A stretch of 64,000 nt of DNA from an uncultured bacterium. GTDB taxonomy: Bacteria; Verrucomicrobiota; Kiritimatiellia; RFP12; UBA1067. Where the stretch lies: contig CACZDG010000002.1 in assembly GCA_902779865.1 (NCBI GenBank), forward strand, positions 1 through 64,000, read 5' to 3'. The notes beneath the pieces were generated by a model. It was not told the origin of the DNA. It saw only the letters and a program-made list of their open reading frames with translations, and made no database searches. Made by a program: the position numbers and the translations under genes. Of the stretch, positions 26,307 to 35,448 are shown in pieces; position 1 is the stretch's first letter, and each line of letters begins with the position of its first letter.

Positions 26307-26547
26307 TCCCGCAACGGGCATCACGTGGACGTACAAAGTCAGCAGTGGCAATGCGTCGTTGGGAGGCGGAAGTTCATCTTCGCGTGCGGTACCAACAACA
26401 ACAACTGGCGCATTGACCATTCCATCCTCAATCAACGGCTATTCCGTGACGCGCATCGAAAGCGGCGCGTTCTCCGATTGCATCGGTCTTACGAGCGTGA
26501 CAATCCCTGATTCTGTGACGAGCATCTGGTTTCAAGTCATTCCATGA
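26227..26547 (+). pseudogene. BspA-like secreted LRR protein cut off by the direct repeat
   Basis: GAGGAACGTAACG precedes ATG 26227. Signal peptide (MKKTIIAIAAMAATMAALTA), DPATGITWTYKVSSGNA, then the first LRR_5 units: GYSVTRIESGAFSDCIGL and TSVTIPDSVTSI. At 26522 the sequence switches to the ~400-base repeat (TCTGGTTTCAAG...), adds five foreign residues WFQVIP-like and stops. Intact homologues continue with many more repeats, as in the 28-35 kb gene. Short microhomology GCATC lies at the junction. Confidence 0.85.
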
Positions 26548-26926
26548 CTATTTTGAGGACTTGCTTCGTCGGCAGGCGGAACGTTATCCAGATTTTGCCA
26601 ATAAAGCCAAACCAACACCAGCGATGGCATGATTGCCCGTTTGTGATTCGCGGTCGCAGTTTACTGCGACTGTAAGCGATCGACTGCGAGAGTTGGTGCG
26701 GACGCAATTAATCGCATCCCCTCTGTTTTGTGAGATTGTTGCGTTCCCGAAAGCGGTCTGCCCCGTAATATCGCGGGCAGACCTCATACCCGTTATTTCA
26801 CATATCGCGATAAGTGAAGTGCGGTGTATTCATATTCCCGTACCAGAAACATAAAGACAGAATTGCGCTTTTACGAAAATCTCCCTTGCGCCGTGGGGCG
26901 GATTTTGGTATTCTAACGGCGTTTTG
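26522..26926. repeat. Direct repeat of ~400 bases, copy 2
   Basis: Second copy of 23853-24255. It carries an antitoxin-gene remnant (26524-26632, frame SGFKSFHDYFEDLLRRQ to the stop) without a start, the GTCGCAGTTTACTGCGAC inverted repeat and promoter copy D. Differences include AAACGATCAACT/AAGCGATCGACT and CATAACG/CATAAAG. Confidence 0.9.
26875..26914 (+). promoter_or_regulatory. Hairpin-promoter element, copy D, upstream of mntA-hepT
   Basis: TTGCGC (26886-26891), 17-base spacer, TATTCT with TG extension (26909-26914). The leader GCGGATTGGGCTTGAAAACC then leads to AAGGAGG (26952-26958) and the MntA start at 26964, so this copy is well placed to drive the operon. Confidence 0.65.
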
Positions 26927-26963
26927 CGGATTGGGCTTGAAAACCCTTTCCAAGGAGGATGCA

Positions 26964-27260
26964 ATGTGTATGCTGGACGAGATACGCGCGAAGCGGGATG
27001 AGATATACGCTATCGCGAGGAGGCACAAGGCTGAAAAGCTTTGGGTCTTCGGTTCTTGTGCCCGCAAGGAGGAGCACCCAGGCAGCGACGTTGATTTCCT
27101 TGTGAAATCTGACAATTCCATGACTGCCGATGACAAGCTTTCATTCAAGTTTGCCGTATCAGACATGTTGGGCTGCCGGACAGATGTTGTTTCGGTTACG
27201 CAGTTGCTTGGTTGCCCGCGTTTCGCCAGACAGGTCTTGAAGGAGCGGGTGCCAGTATGA
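26964..27260 (+). CDS. mntA: MntA-like minimal nucleotidyltransferase antitoxin
   Basis: 98 residues from ATG 26964, after AAGGAGG at 26952-26958 (an in-frame ATG at 26970 is the alternative). WVFGSCARKEEHPGSDVDFLV has the GSx10DxD motif (Gly30-Ser31, Asp42, Asp44) of minimal nucleotidyltransferases. VVSVTQL near the end fits the fold's last strand. In the type VII MntA-HepT system this protein adds AMP groups to a tyrosine on the HEPN toxin. Its stop overlaps the next gene's ATG, as usual for the pair. Confidence 0.88.
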   Translation: MCMLDEIRAKRDEIYAIARRHKAEKLWVFGSCARKEEHPGSDVDFLVKSDNSMTADDKLSFKFAVSDMLGCRTDVVSVTQLLGCPRFARQVLKERVPV

Positions 27261-27652
27261 CCCTTGAAGAGAAACGCGATGCGACACGCATTGAGCACAT
27301 GCACGATGTAATCGACCGAATCGCCGTCATCATGGGAACTCTTGAAAAGGAGGATTTCTTGGCGGACGAGATGCGGTGCGAAGCATTGGCGCATCGCCTG
27401 ACGCAACTTGGCGAGGCTGCTAACAAGCTTTCCCGTGCTTTCAGAGCTGCACATACGGAAATAGACTGGCGCAGAATCGTTGAGTTTCGTAACGACATCG
27501 TGCATGATTATAGCGAGATATCGTATGAAGAGATGTGGCAGCGCGCGGAGACGGATGTGGTGGAACTCGGTAACGCGATAAAACCCTTATATGATGCTAT
27601 CCCACGTGAACCTCCGCTTACGGAAGAAGAGATTGCGGCTTTGAACGAATAG
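27257..27652 (+). CDS. hepT: HepT-like HEPN-domain ribonuclease toxin
   Basis: 131 residues from ATG 27257 (ATGA overlap with mntA). All-helical DUF86/HEPN protein with the active-site motif RNDIVHDY: Arg78, His83 and Tyr85 (Rx4HxY), where the tyrosine is the AMPylation target. LTQLGEAANKLS is the typical preceding helix. As a pair with mntA it makes a complete type VII toxin-antitoxin module. The catalytic motif is intact, so toxin activity is expected when not modified. Confidence 0.9.
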   Translation: MTLEEKRDATRIEHMHDVIDRIAVIMGTLEKEDFLADEMRCEALAHRLTQLGEAANKLSRAFRAAHTEIDWRRIVEFRNDIVHDYSEISYEEMWQRAETDVVELGNAIKPLYDAIPREPPLTEEEIAALNE

Positions 27653-28046
27653 TTGCAGTTCAAATAACATCATGCGATTTGCCGCACTCTTTGAGTAAAA
27701 TTGTACTTTTACGAAAATACGCCTTGCGTTGTGGGACGAATTATGGTATTCTAATGCCGTTCTGCGGATTGGACCTTGAAAATCCCATCCAAAGAATAGA
27801 CAGATTTCCCGCACGGGGAGGGTTGTAATTGCCGTACCTGATCCGCGTTTGGGAGGCGTAGAGTGAAAGACTTGAGAACATGAAGTTCCGATGACGCGTC
27901 AAAGGCCCCGCCAAAGAGTAGGATTGCCTCCTTTGATGTTTCATAGGAAGGTTTTCTCAGGCATCTCTCTCGATGCATCGGAGGAGGTGCTATGTTTCCC
28001 CATCGCCGTCGATGTCTAAATCTGGGAAACGCAAAGAGGTAAAGAG
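27653..28046. other. Intergenic region with promoter copy E
   Basis: About 390 bases without a gene. Apart from the promoter element at 27714-27752 I see only short inverted repeats and an AAAGAGGTAAAG ribosome binding site just before 28047. Confidence 0.6.
27714..27752 (+). promoter_or_regulatory. Hairpin-promoter element, copy E, upstream of the giant secreted gene
   Basis: TTGCGT (27724-27729), 17-base spacer, TATTCT with TG extension (27747-27752). The hairpin is decayed (ACGAATTATG on the right arm), but the leader GCGGATTGGACCTTGAAAATCCCATCCAA is kept. The gene starts 295 bases on, so a long leader or another promoter is implied. Confidence 0.5.
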
Positions 28047-31000
28047 ATGTTGAAGAAGTTGTTTATGCGGTTTGCATTACTGGCGTGTTGTTTGTCGGTT
28101 GTGTCAGTATGGGGAAAGTCATTCTCCATAGACCTGCGGACGCCAACGGCGAAAACGGCAAAGCAGATTAGGGCAAAGTCGAATGTGATAGCCTTGCCTC
28201 AGGGCGCGGACGGCACTTTGCGCAAGGTGAATCTTGCCGCCAGGGCGGCGGATGTCGGGGTGGTAGCCGTTGGCGACGAATTGACGTTTACGCTTTTCGA
28301 CGACGTGGCGATTACGCTGACTCTCAAGAAGCAGATGCCATCGCCCTTGGGCGGCGATGTGTTCCTTGCCGAGGCATCCGGCTACGACGGGGTCAAGAAC
28401 GCCGTTGTCCTACGCACTGCCGACGGTCTTACGATAGATGTCCAGGATTATCGAAACAGAAAAGTCTACAAGGTAATATCCACTGCAACGGGTGTAATGG
28501 TTCAGGAGATGGAGGCGAAGGGCGGCAAATGCGGATGCGATGCGTTGGAGCCGCCGAATCAGGGCGGGAGGGCTTCGGCGAAACCGTCCAAAGCGAAAAA
28601 TGTTGTCGCCGCCAAGAATGTGGAGTCGGACGAAACCTGTGTTGATATTCTCGTCGCCTACGACAAAAACGCGGCGACATGGGCGAACGCCAATGGCGGC
28701 GGCGTCACCAACTTCGCCCAAATGGCTGTGCAGAGGATGAATACCGTTCTTGTCAACAATGGCCTTGATGGGGCTTTCCGTTTCCGGCTTGTAGGAATTG
28801 CGCAGGTGTCAACTTCATCAGCAGATTTGGATTCCGCGCTTGATGCAGCAACGAAAGGCAGCGGGGATTGGGCTCCAATCAAGGCGAAGCGCGATGATGT
28901 CGGCGCGGACATCGTGACAGTCCTCATCGATACAGGTACGGCCTACGGAACTACAGGACTCGGCTGGAGCCTCAGGACGACGGATTTTGAATCGTTTGCT
29001 GAAAGTGCCTACAACGTTTGCGCCATCCGTTCCGTGGCGCAGTCGCACACGATGACGCATGAAGTTGGGCATAACATGGGTTGTGGCCATAGCGACGAGA
29101 TGGCTGACAGATCTAACTGCGGGCCGCAGCTGTACAATTACTCGGCGGGTTGTTATATTACTGAATGGTTTCCCGTGGAGGAAGGGAGCGAGTGGAGCCG
29201 CGAGAAGAAGCTTCATACGATCATGGCGTATGATGACAATGGATATGGGGATATTTACGAAGAAATCCCTTATTTTTCTTCTGCGGAAAAACAATACACA
29301 TGTAATGGCAAGTCTGTTGTGGTGGGCGATGAGACGCATGACAACACGCGGACATTGGAGAATACCTATGCCGCAGTTGCGAAGTGGCGCGCGCAGAAGA
29401 CGCCAATGACATATGAAATTCGGTTTGAACCGGCATCGGGGACGACATTCGAGGATTCAGTCAAAGTGACTCTGGCATCGACCAGGGCCGATGCGGAGAT
29501 TCGCTATACGCTAGACGGTTCCGAGCCGACAGCTGATTCTGTTCTATACAGCGGAACAATTACATTGACGGACAGTACGACCATCAGAGCGGTTGCAGTT
29601 GTCGACGGCGTCTGCGGATTCCCGTATGAAGCGGCATACACGAAGTCAACGCTGGCATCGGCAATTGGGGGCGATGGATTGACATGGACGTTCTCTGATG
29701 ATTTGGCGTGGTCAGTATATGATCTTCCATATCCCGAATCGTATGATCTACCAGATTATCCATCGCCTGATGGCCTTGGCATTAGGGCTGTACGGCATGG
29801 GCCGGATGATGCAAAAACTGCATGGCTTGAGACGGAAATTACAGGGCCGTGCGACATATCGTTCTTTGATTTGTTTGCAGGTGCAGAAAGTATGTCGATA
29901 TATCTCGACGGCGACGAAATACCCGGTACGGGAAGGGTTAGTTTGAGTTATGGTAAATGTCATTGGGGCGAACCTACAGTGGTCAATGTCCCCGCGGGTA
30001 ATCACACGGTCAAGATTGTGATTACGATTGATGCAGATGGATGGTGGGATTACACGAGTGATGGCGAGCAGTATGTCATATTGGACGGTTTTATGGTTCA
30101 TCGAGTTTCTGCACCTGTACTTTCTCCCGCGACGTCCGACAACAAAGACTATGCTACGACGTTCCAGAAAGAACAGAGGGTGTCTATTTCCTCGCCGTCT
30201 GATATGGCATTGATATACTATACGCTTGATGGAAGCGATCCGGGCGGGGAGAGCGGAATTTTGTATGATGGACCGCTGTTCATCAACAAGACGACAACGG
30301 TCAAGGCCGTTGCAATGGAACCTGGGCAGGATACACCCAGCGTTATTGCGACGGGACTTTATATTGAAAAAACGCCATTGCCGCCGCCGAAGCCCGGGGA
30401 ATGGACTGGCGATGCGGAAAGTGCTTTTGATGCGGCGGAAAAGGACGGGAAGATGGTGGCGGTGCTTTGCATGAACTATGCTGGATGCATGTGGAGCCAA
30501 GCACTGGAACCCGTCTTGAGGGACGCATCGTTTCTTTCTTGGGCCAAGGCAAATGGGGTGTATCTCGTCAATACCGATGACGGGTGGCTTGATGGAGACG
30601 CTGCTTCGTCTGATTATTTCTGGGACCTTTATAATGATTCGCCTCTTTCGGCGGAATTGGATGGATATGTTTATTACCCGACATTCTGTTTTGCGTCTCC
30701 ATCTGATAGAAATGTGTGCCTTGGAGCCATGCTGGCGCGCAACGATGGTGAACATACGGCAAATGGTATTGCATATGAGGATACGCCAGAGTCGCTGATC
30801 GCCTGTTTCGCGTCGATGCTCGGCAAGATGCCCTTGGGGGCGCCTGTTGCGACTGTGACGGAAGATCAAGTTACACTTGTTAATACGAACGGAACAGGGA
30901 CACTTTATTATACACTTGATGGTTCTGCGCCAACACGCGAACGCGGCATGATATACGGAGGCGCTGTTACAGTTCCAGTCGGGGCGACATTGCAGGCTGT

Positions 31001-34000
31001 CGTCTGGCCTAATGATGTGGATGATGTCTCGGGAATCACATTTACATATGAGAATGAAGATTTTGGAATGAAGATGGGAATTCCTGGCATGATATGGCAG
31101 AATGACGATCAGCATCCATGGAAAACAGATGGGACCGGGAGAGTGTCTATCGATGGTACAAACGTGTCTAAATTGGTGGTACGTGTATCTTCGCCAGGTG
31201 TCATCAGCTTTCAAATGGGATATCACTACGGCGGCGACATAGAACTTTCCGTAAATGGAACCGAGATAGGATGTTGCGATGCATGGAGTCGGGTATCACA
31301 AGAGATAGAAAATCCTGACGGAGGCGAGATTACATGGACATTCAAGCCGTCAGCGTGGTGCGATGCGCCGGAAGCATGGTTAAACGAACTGAAATGGTCG
31401 CCATTGCCTGACTCGCCAATTGTCCGGGCAGAGGGAGGAAGTGTAAATTATGGTACATTGATACGCTGGGATGATGTATATGGCGCGATAAAGTATCTTG
31501 TCTATCGGGCAACAGTCAATGACACAAGTGCTGCGGTCAAGGTGGCAGAAACTACGCAATGCCGATTCTGGGATTCGGACTCTAAAGACGGCTCAAAATA
31601 CTGGTATTGGGTCAAGACTGTCAACGACTATGGCGAAAGCAACTTCTCGATGGGGATACTGGCTGGTGTTCGCAGTATCTCGGTGTCTTTTGATGCCAAT
31701 GGTGGCAGCGGGATAATGGCGACACAGATGTTTGTGGGAGATGTGGCGCAAGCGTTGGCTAAAAACACATTCACTCGCGAGGGATACGTGTTCTTGGGCT
31801 GGACGACGAGTGCAGGAGGCGAAGTTGTCTATATGGACGGACAGGACCTCGCTGTAGTTTCCGACATGACGCTCTATGCAGTATGGGAAATGGCTAATCT
31901 TGCCGCTTTTACTATCGAAGACGGAGTGTTGACGGACGTAAAGTTAAATGGCGCAACGGTAATTGCAATTCCAGACGGCGTGTCAGCCATTGCCGACAAT
32001 GTGTTTGCGCAGCTTAGGGGGCTTAAGGGCGTAACAATACCCGACGGAGTGACAAGTATAGGGAGCAGTGCGTTCTGGTGCGCAGGACTGATGAATGTAA
32101 CGATACCAGACAGTGTGACGAGTATCGGGAGTTGTGCTTTTTCCTGGTGCGAGAGTCTGGGGAGCGCGACAATTGGCAATGGTGTGACGAGCATTGGGTA
32201 TTGTATGTTTGAAAACTGTTCTAAACTTGTGAATGTAACATTGCCTGAGACGCTTCGATCAATCGAGAGTGGCGCATTCTATAGATGTACGTCATTACGC
32301 AATATAAAGATTCCTGCCGGAATGGCGTACATTGATGACACGGCGTTTAGTGGATGCATAAATTTGACAGTACACGCCCCGTCTACGTTGCGTGACACCT
32401 TCTCCGTTCCGGCAACTTGTACGATTGAGTACTACGATGTCCCGGAATATACCGTGACGCTCGACGCGAACGGTGGAACCGTGAGCGGACAGCCGTCCAT
32501 CTCCGTGCAGGTGGAGACGGGGAAATACACGAACCAGGCCGCTGCGAACAGGACCGTGGCGAGAGCGGGTTACACGCTTCTAGGCTGGTACGACGCGAAG
32601 AGCGGCGGCAACATGGTGTTCGACGCGCGTGGGTACGCGGTGAACGGGAAGTACTGGAACGGGGCGTATTCTCCAGGTGTATCAAGCGCGACGTGGAAGG
32701 GCGCTGGGAACGTGACCGCCTACGCGCGGTGGGTGGAAAGTTCCACGCACAGGGTCGTGACATTCGACGCGAACGGCGGTGCGATCAGTAACGCAACGAC
32801 CTACGCGGTGGTGGAGCAGGGCAAGTACACGAGCCAGGCTGGTGCGTCCGTCATGGACGCGGCGCGTGCGGGCTATACGCTCGTCGGGTGGTACGACACG
32901 AACGCCTCCTCCGGCGGGAACATGGTGTTCGACGCGCGGGGTTACGCCGTGAACGGCAAGTACTGGAACGGGGCGTATTCGCCCGGCGTATCCTCCGCCA
33001 CGTGGAAGGGCGCGGGGAACCTGACCGCGTACGCACGTTGGGTGGCGAGCCCGCCGTACAGGGTGGTGACGTTCGACGCCAACGGCGGCGCGATCAGCAA
33101 TGCATCGTACAACTGCGTCGTAGTAGAGCAGGGCAAGTACACTATGCAGGCCGGAGCGTCGGGGACCAAGGTGGCGCGTGCGGGCTATACGCTCGTGGGG
33201 TGGTACGACGCGAAGACCGGCGGCAACATGGTGTTCAACGCGCAGGGCTATGCCGTGAACGGCACGTACTGGAACGGTACGTATTCGCCGAAGGTCTCGT
33301 CCGCGGCTTGGAAGTACGATGGCAGCGTGACTGCCTACGCGCAGTGGGCGCAGAACAGGAGCACGGTGACGCTAGACGCGAACGGTGGAACAGTGAGCGG
33401 ACAGTCGTCCGTCTCCGTGCAGGTCGAATACGGAAAGTACACGAACCAGGCAGCGGGGAACAGGACCGTGGCGCGCACTGGCTACACGCTCGTCGGCTGG
33501 TACGACGCGAAGAGCGGCGGCAGCATGGTGTTCGACGCACGTGGCTACGCCGTGAACGGCAAGTACTGGAACGGGGCGTATTCGCCGAGCGTATCCTCCG
33601 CGACGTGGAAGGGCTATGGAAACTTGACCGCCTACGCGCGGTGGGTGGAAAGTTCCACGCACATGGTCGTGACGTTCGACGCGAACGGCGGCGCGATCAG
33701 CAATGCAACGACCTGTGCGGTTGTGGAACAGGGCAAGTACACGAGCCAGGCGGGGGCGTCCGTCTTGAACGCGACGCGCACAGGCTACACTCTCCGCGGC
33801 TGGTACGATGCGAAGAGCGGCGGGAACATGGTGTTCGACGCACGCGGATTCGCCGTGAACGGCAAGTACTGGAACGGCGCTTACTCGCCCAGTGCATCTT
33901 CCGCCACGTGGAAGGGCGCGGGGAACGTGACGGCCTACGCGCAGTGGGTGGCGACGCCGCCGTACAGGATCGTGACTTTCGACGCGAATGGCGGCATTAT

Positions 34001-35180
34001 CGGAAACGCATCATGTAATTGCGTTGTCGAGCAGGGCAAGTACACGAGTCAGGCGGGAGCGTCCGTCTTGAACGCGACGCGTTCGGGCTACACGCTCCTC
34101 GGGTGGTACGACGCGAAGAGCGGCGGCGACATGGTGTTCGATGCGCAGGGTTATGCCGTGAACGGCACTTACTGGAACGGGTCTTACGTCCCAAGCAAGA
34201 CCTCCGCGACGTGGAATGGCACCGTGAGCGTGACAGCGTACGCGCGTTGGGCGCAGAATAAGAGCACGGTGACGCTTGATGCGAACGGTGGGACCGTGAG
34301 CGGGTCGGCGACAGTCTCTTTCCAGGTCGAGTACGGCAAGTACACTAGCCAGGCCGGCGCGAACAGGACCGTTTCGCGTTCGGGCTATACTCTCCGCGGC
34401 TGGTACGACGCGAAGAGCGGCGGGAACATGGTGTTCGACGCCCGCGGGTACGCCGTGAACGGAAAGTACTGGAACGGTGCGTATTCGCCCAGCGTATCCT
34501 CCGCCACGTGGAAGGGCACTGGCAACGTGACCGTTTACGCGCAGTGGGTGGCGACCCCGCCGTACAGGGTGGTGACGTTCGATGCGAATGGCGGCGTTCT
34601 TGGAAACGCCACCTGCAACTGCGTTGTGGAGCAGGGCAAGTACACGAGCCAGGCAGGGGCGTCCGCCATGAATGCGACGCGCACGGGTTATACGCTCGTT
34701 GGGTGGTACGACGCGAAGACAGGTGGCAACATGGTATTCAATGCGCAGGGTTACGCCGTGAACGGCACGTACTGGAACGGGTCTTACGTTCCGAGCAAGT
34801 CCTCCGCGACGTGGAAGTACGCCGGTAGCGTGACCGCATACGCGCGTTGGGTTCCTATTGCCAGCAACATTAGAATGGCGGCACCGTCCGGGAACATGGA
34901 TGGCGACTTCGGGGCTGGTGATATGGTTGAGGCTGGGGCTCCGTTGTTCTTCCAGGGCGAATACGAGGGCGTGTTCGCGGACGACGACGGCAGGTTCATG
35001 CTGACGCTGGACGAGGGCCTTGAGACGGCGTATTTCGTCACGTGGACGGATGACGGCGGCGTAGCTTGCGAATGCGAGGCGGCGGTTGCCGGCGACGTGC
35101 TAATCCTCACGACGGAAACGGGCGCGGTCTATCACCTCGTCTGGGATGAGGACGGCCTCGTCGCAACGCGCATCGAGTAG
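28047..35180 (+). CDS. Giant secreted metzincin-like protease with repeat-rich stalk
   Basis: 2377 residues. Signal peptide 1-23. Zinc-protease domain ~190-450 with HEVGHNMGCGH (residues ~337-347; HExxHxxGxxH) and Met-turn TIMAYDD (~393), so it is a reprolysin-like metzincin. Then chitobiase C-terminal-like units (YTLDGSEPTADSVLYSG ~490; YTLDGSDPGG ~728; YTLDGSAPTRERG ~955), a thioredoxin-like stretch (~785-900), an FN3-like domain (~1130-1200), one InlB-type repeat (~1210-1275), BspA LRR units (~1290-1440), eight ~100-residue DANGG repeats (~1470-2270) and a ~105-residue C-terminal domain of unknown type. No sorting motif recognised. Probably a cell-surface or released adhesin-protease. Confidence 0.88.
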   Translation: MLKKLFMRFALLACCLSVVSVWGKSFSIDLRTPTAKTAKQIRAKSNVIALPQGADGTLRKVNLAARAADVGVVAVGDELTFTLFDDVAITLTLKKQMPSPLGGDVFLAEASGYDGVKNAVVLRTADGLTIDVQDYRNRKVYKVISTATGVMVQEMEAKGGKCGCDALEPPNQGGRASAKPSKAKNVVAAKNVESDETCVDILVAYDKNAATWANANGGGVTNFAQMAVQRMNTVLVNNGLDGAFRFRLVGIAQVSTSSADLDSALDAATKGSGDWAPIKAKRDDVGADIVTVLIDTGTAYGTTGLGWSLRTTDFESFAESAYNVCAIRSVAQSHTMTHEVGHNMGCGHSDEMADRSNCGPQLYNYSAGCYITEWFPVEEGSEWSREKKLHTIMAYDDNGYGDIYEEIPYFSSAEKQYTCNGKSVVVGDETHDNTRTLENTYAAVAKWRAQKTPMTYEIRFEPASGTTFEDSVKVTLASTRADAEIRYTLDGSEPTADSVLYSGTITLTDSTTIRAVAVVDGVCGFPYEAAYTKSTLASAIGGDGLTWTFSDDLAWSVYDLPYPESYDLPDYPSPDGLGIRAVRHGPDDAKTAWLETEITGPCDISFFDLFAGAESMSIYLDGDEIPGTGRVSLSYGKCHWGEPTVVNVPAGNHTVKIVITIDADGWWDYTSDGEQYVILDGFMVHRVSAPVLSPATSDNKDYATTFQKEQRVSISSPSDMALIYYTLDGSDPGGESGILYDGPLFINKTTTVKAVAMEPGQDTPSVIATGLYIEKTPLPPPKPGEWTGDAESAFDAAEKDGKMVAVLCMNYAGCMWSQALEPVLRDASFLSWAKANGVYLVNTDDGWLDGDAASSDYFWDLYNDSPLSAELDGYVYYPTFCFASPSDRNVCLGAMLARNDGEHTANGIAYEDTPESLIACFASMLGKMPLGAPVATVTEDQVTLVNTNGTGTLYYTLDGSAPTRERGMIYGGAVTVPVGATLQAVVWPNDVDDVSGITFTYENEDFGMKMGIPGMIWQNDDQHPWKTDGTGRVSIDGTNVSKLVVRVSSPGVISFQMGYHYGGDIELSVNGTEIGCCDAWSRVSQEIENPDGGEITWTFKPSAWCDAPEAWLNELKWSPLPDSPIVRAEGGSVNYGTLIRWDDVYGAIKYLVYRATVNDTSAAVKVAETTQCRFWDSDSKDGSKYWYWVKTVNDYGESNFSMGILAGVRSISVSFDANGGSGIMATQMFVGDVAQALAKNTFTREGYVFLGWTTSAGGEVVYMDGQDLAVVSDMTLYAVWEMANLAAFTIEDGVLTDVKLNGATVIAIPDGVSAIADNVFAQLRGLKGVTIPDGVTSIGSSAFWCAGLMNVTIPDSVTSIGSCAFSWCESLGSATIGNGVTSIGYCMFENCSKLVNVTLPETLRSIESGAFYRCTSLRNIKIPAGMAYIDDTAFSGCINLTVHAPSTLRDTFSVPATCTIEYYDVPEYTVTLDANGGTVSGQPSISVQVETGKYTNQAAANRTVARAGYTLLGWYDAKSGGNMVFDARGYAVNGKYWNGAYSPGVSSATWKGAGNVTAYARWVESSTHRVVTFDANGGAISNATTYAVVEQGKYTSQAGASVMDAARAGYTLVGWYDTNASSGGNMVFDARGYAVNGKYWNGAYSPGVSSATWKGAGNLTAYARWVASPPYRVVTFDANGGAISNASYNCVVVEQGKYTMQAGASGTKVARAGYTLVGWYDAKTGGNMVFNAQGYAVNGTYWNGTYSPKVSSAAWKYDGSVTAYAQWAQNRSTVTLDANGGTVSGQSSVSVQVEYGKYTNQAAGNRTVARTGYTLVGWYDAKSGGSMVFDARGYAVNGKYWNGAYSPSVSSATWKGYGNLTAYARWVESSTHMVVTFDANGGAISNATTCAVVEQGKYTSQAGASVLNATRTGYTLRGWYDAKSGGNMVFDARGFAVNGKYWNGAYSPSASSATWKGAGNVTAYAQWVATPPYRIVTFDANGGIIGNASCNCVVEQGKYTSQAGASVLNATRSGYTLLGWYDAKSGGDMVFDAQGYAVNGTYWNGSYVPSKTSATWNGTVSVTAYARWAQNKSTVTLDANGGTVSGSATVSFQVEYGKYTSQAGANRTVSRSGYTLRGWYDAKSGGNMVFDARGYAVNGKYWNGAYSPSVSSATWKGTGNVTVYAQWVATPPYRVVTFDANGGVLGNATCNCVVEQGKYTSQAGASAMNATRTGYTLVGWYDAKTGGNMVFNAQGYAVNGTYWNGSYVPSKSSATWKYAGSVTAYARWVPIASNIRMAAPSGNMDGDFGAGDMVEAGAPLFFQGEYEGVFADDDGRFMLTLDEGLETAYFVTWTDDGGVACECEAAVAGDVLILTTETGAVYHLVWDEDGLVATRIE
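32455..34855. repeat. Eight ~300-base coding repeats in a higher-order triplet
   Basis: Units begin near 32455, 32756, 33062, 33362, 33665, 33969, 34265 and 34568. Type A (VTLDANGGTVSG) recurs at units 1, 4 and 7, about 905 bases apart; the units after follow the order B, B', giving A-B-B'/A-B-B'/A-B'. Each encodes DANGG, GKYT, GYTLxGWYDAK, FxAxGYAVNGxYWNG and AYAxW blocks. Confidence 0.85.
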
Positions 35181-35209
35181 TGGCTGTTGAGAGTTGTGTG
35201 GGGCAATTA

Positions 35210-35233
35210 GGGCGCGATGGAGTCATCGCGCCC
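35210..35233. repeat. Perfect hairpin after the giant gene
   Basis: GGGCGCGATG (35210-35219) and CATCGCGCCC (35224-35233) form a 10-base stem with a 4-base loop. A third related arm, GATCGCGCCCT, follows at 35236, allowing an alternative pairing. No T-tract, so termination is uncertain. Confidence 0.7.
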
Positions 35234-35304
35234 GGTGATCGCGCCCTACCATACGGTCACGCGGGACACATGACAATGCCGAAATGAACGGGCAAGACAT
35301 CCGT

Positions 35305-35334
35305 TGTCCCAGTGCGCCGCCAAGATGGCGGCGT
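35305..35334. repeat. Dispersed intergenic hairpin repeat, copy 2
   Basis: TTGTCCCAGTGCGCCGCCAA followed by GATGGCGGC matches 2559-2588 at all but two positions. The stem is GCCGCC/GGCGGC with a short loop. Confidence 0.5.
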
Positions 35335-35376
35335 TCACAGTTGGATTTTGAATGGGGCGAGGACATCCGTAATTTT

Positions 35377-35385
35377 TGATATAAT
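35377..35385 (+). promoter_or_regulatory. Extended -10 promoter for the tRNA nucleotidyltransferase gene
   Basis: TGATATAAT, with TATAAT at 35380-35385. No good -35 is visible. Between it and the start lies a small inverted repeat, GGTCAaggTGACC (35411-35423). Confidence 0.5.
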
Positions 35386-35448
35386 ATTTTGCGAAAGGAA
35401 CTATAGGAATGGTCAAGGTGACCAGTTGATTGAGGTGTGAAGGACGCA

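Noticed and set aside
22171..27752. Integron-like attC sites before cassettes
   Set aside because: The repeated elements lack the paired R and L boxes of attC, cassettes are not separated consistently by them, and no integrase is present; a promoter-hairpin explains the conservation better.
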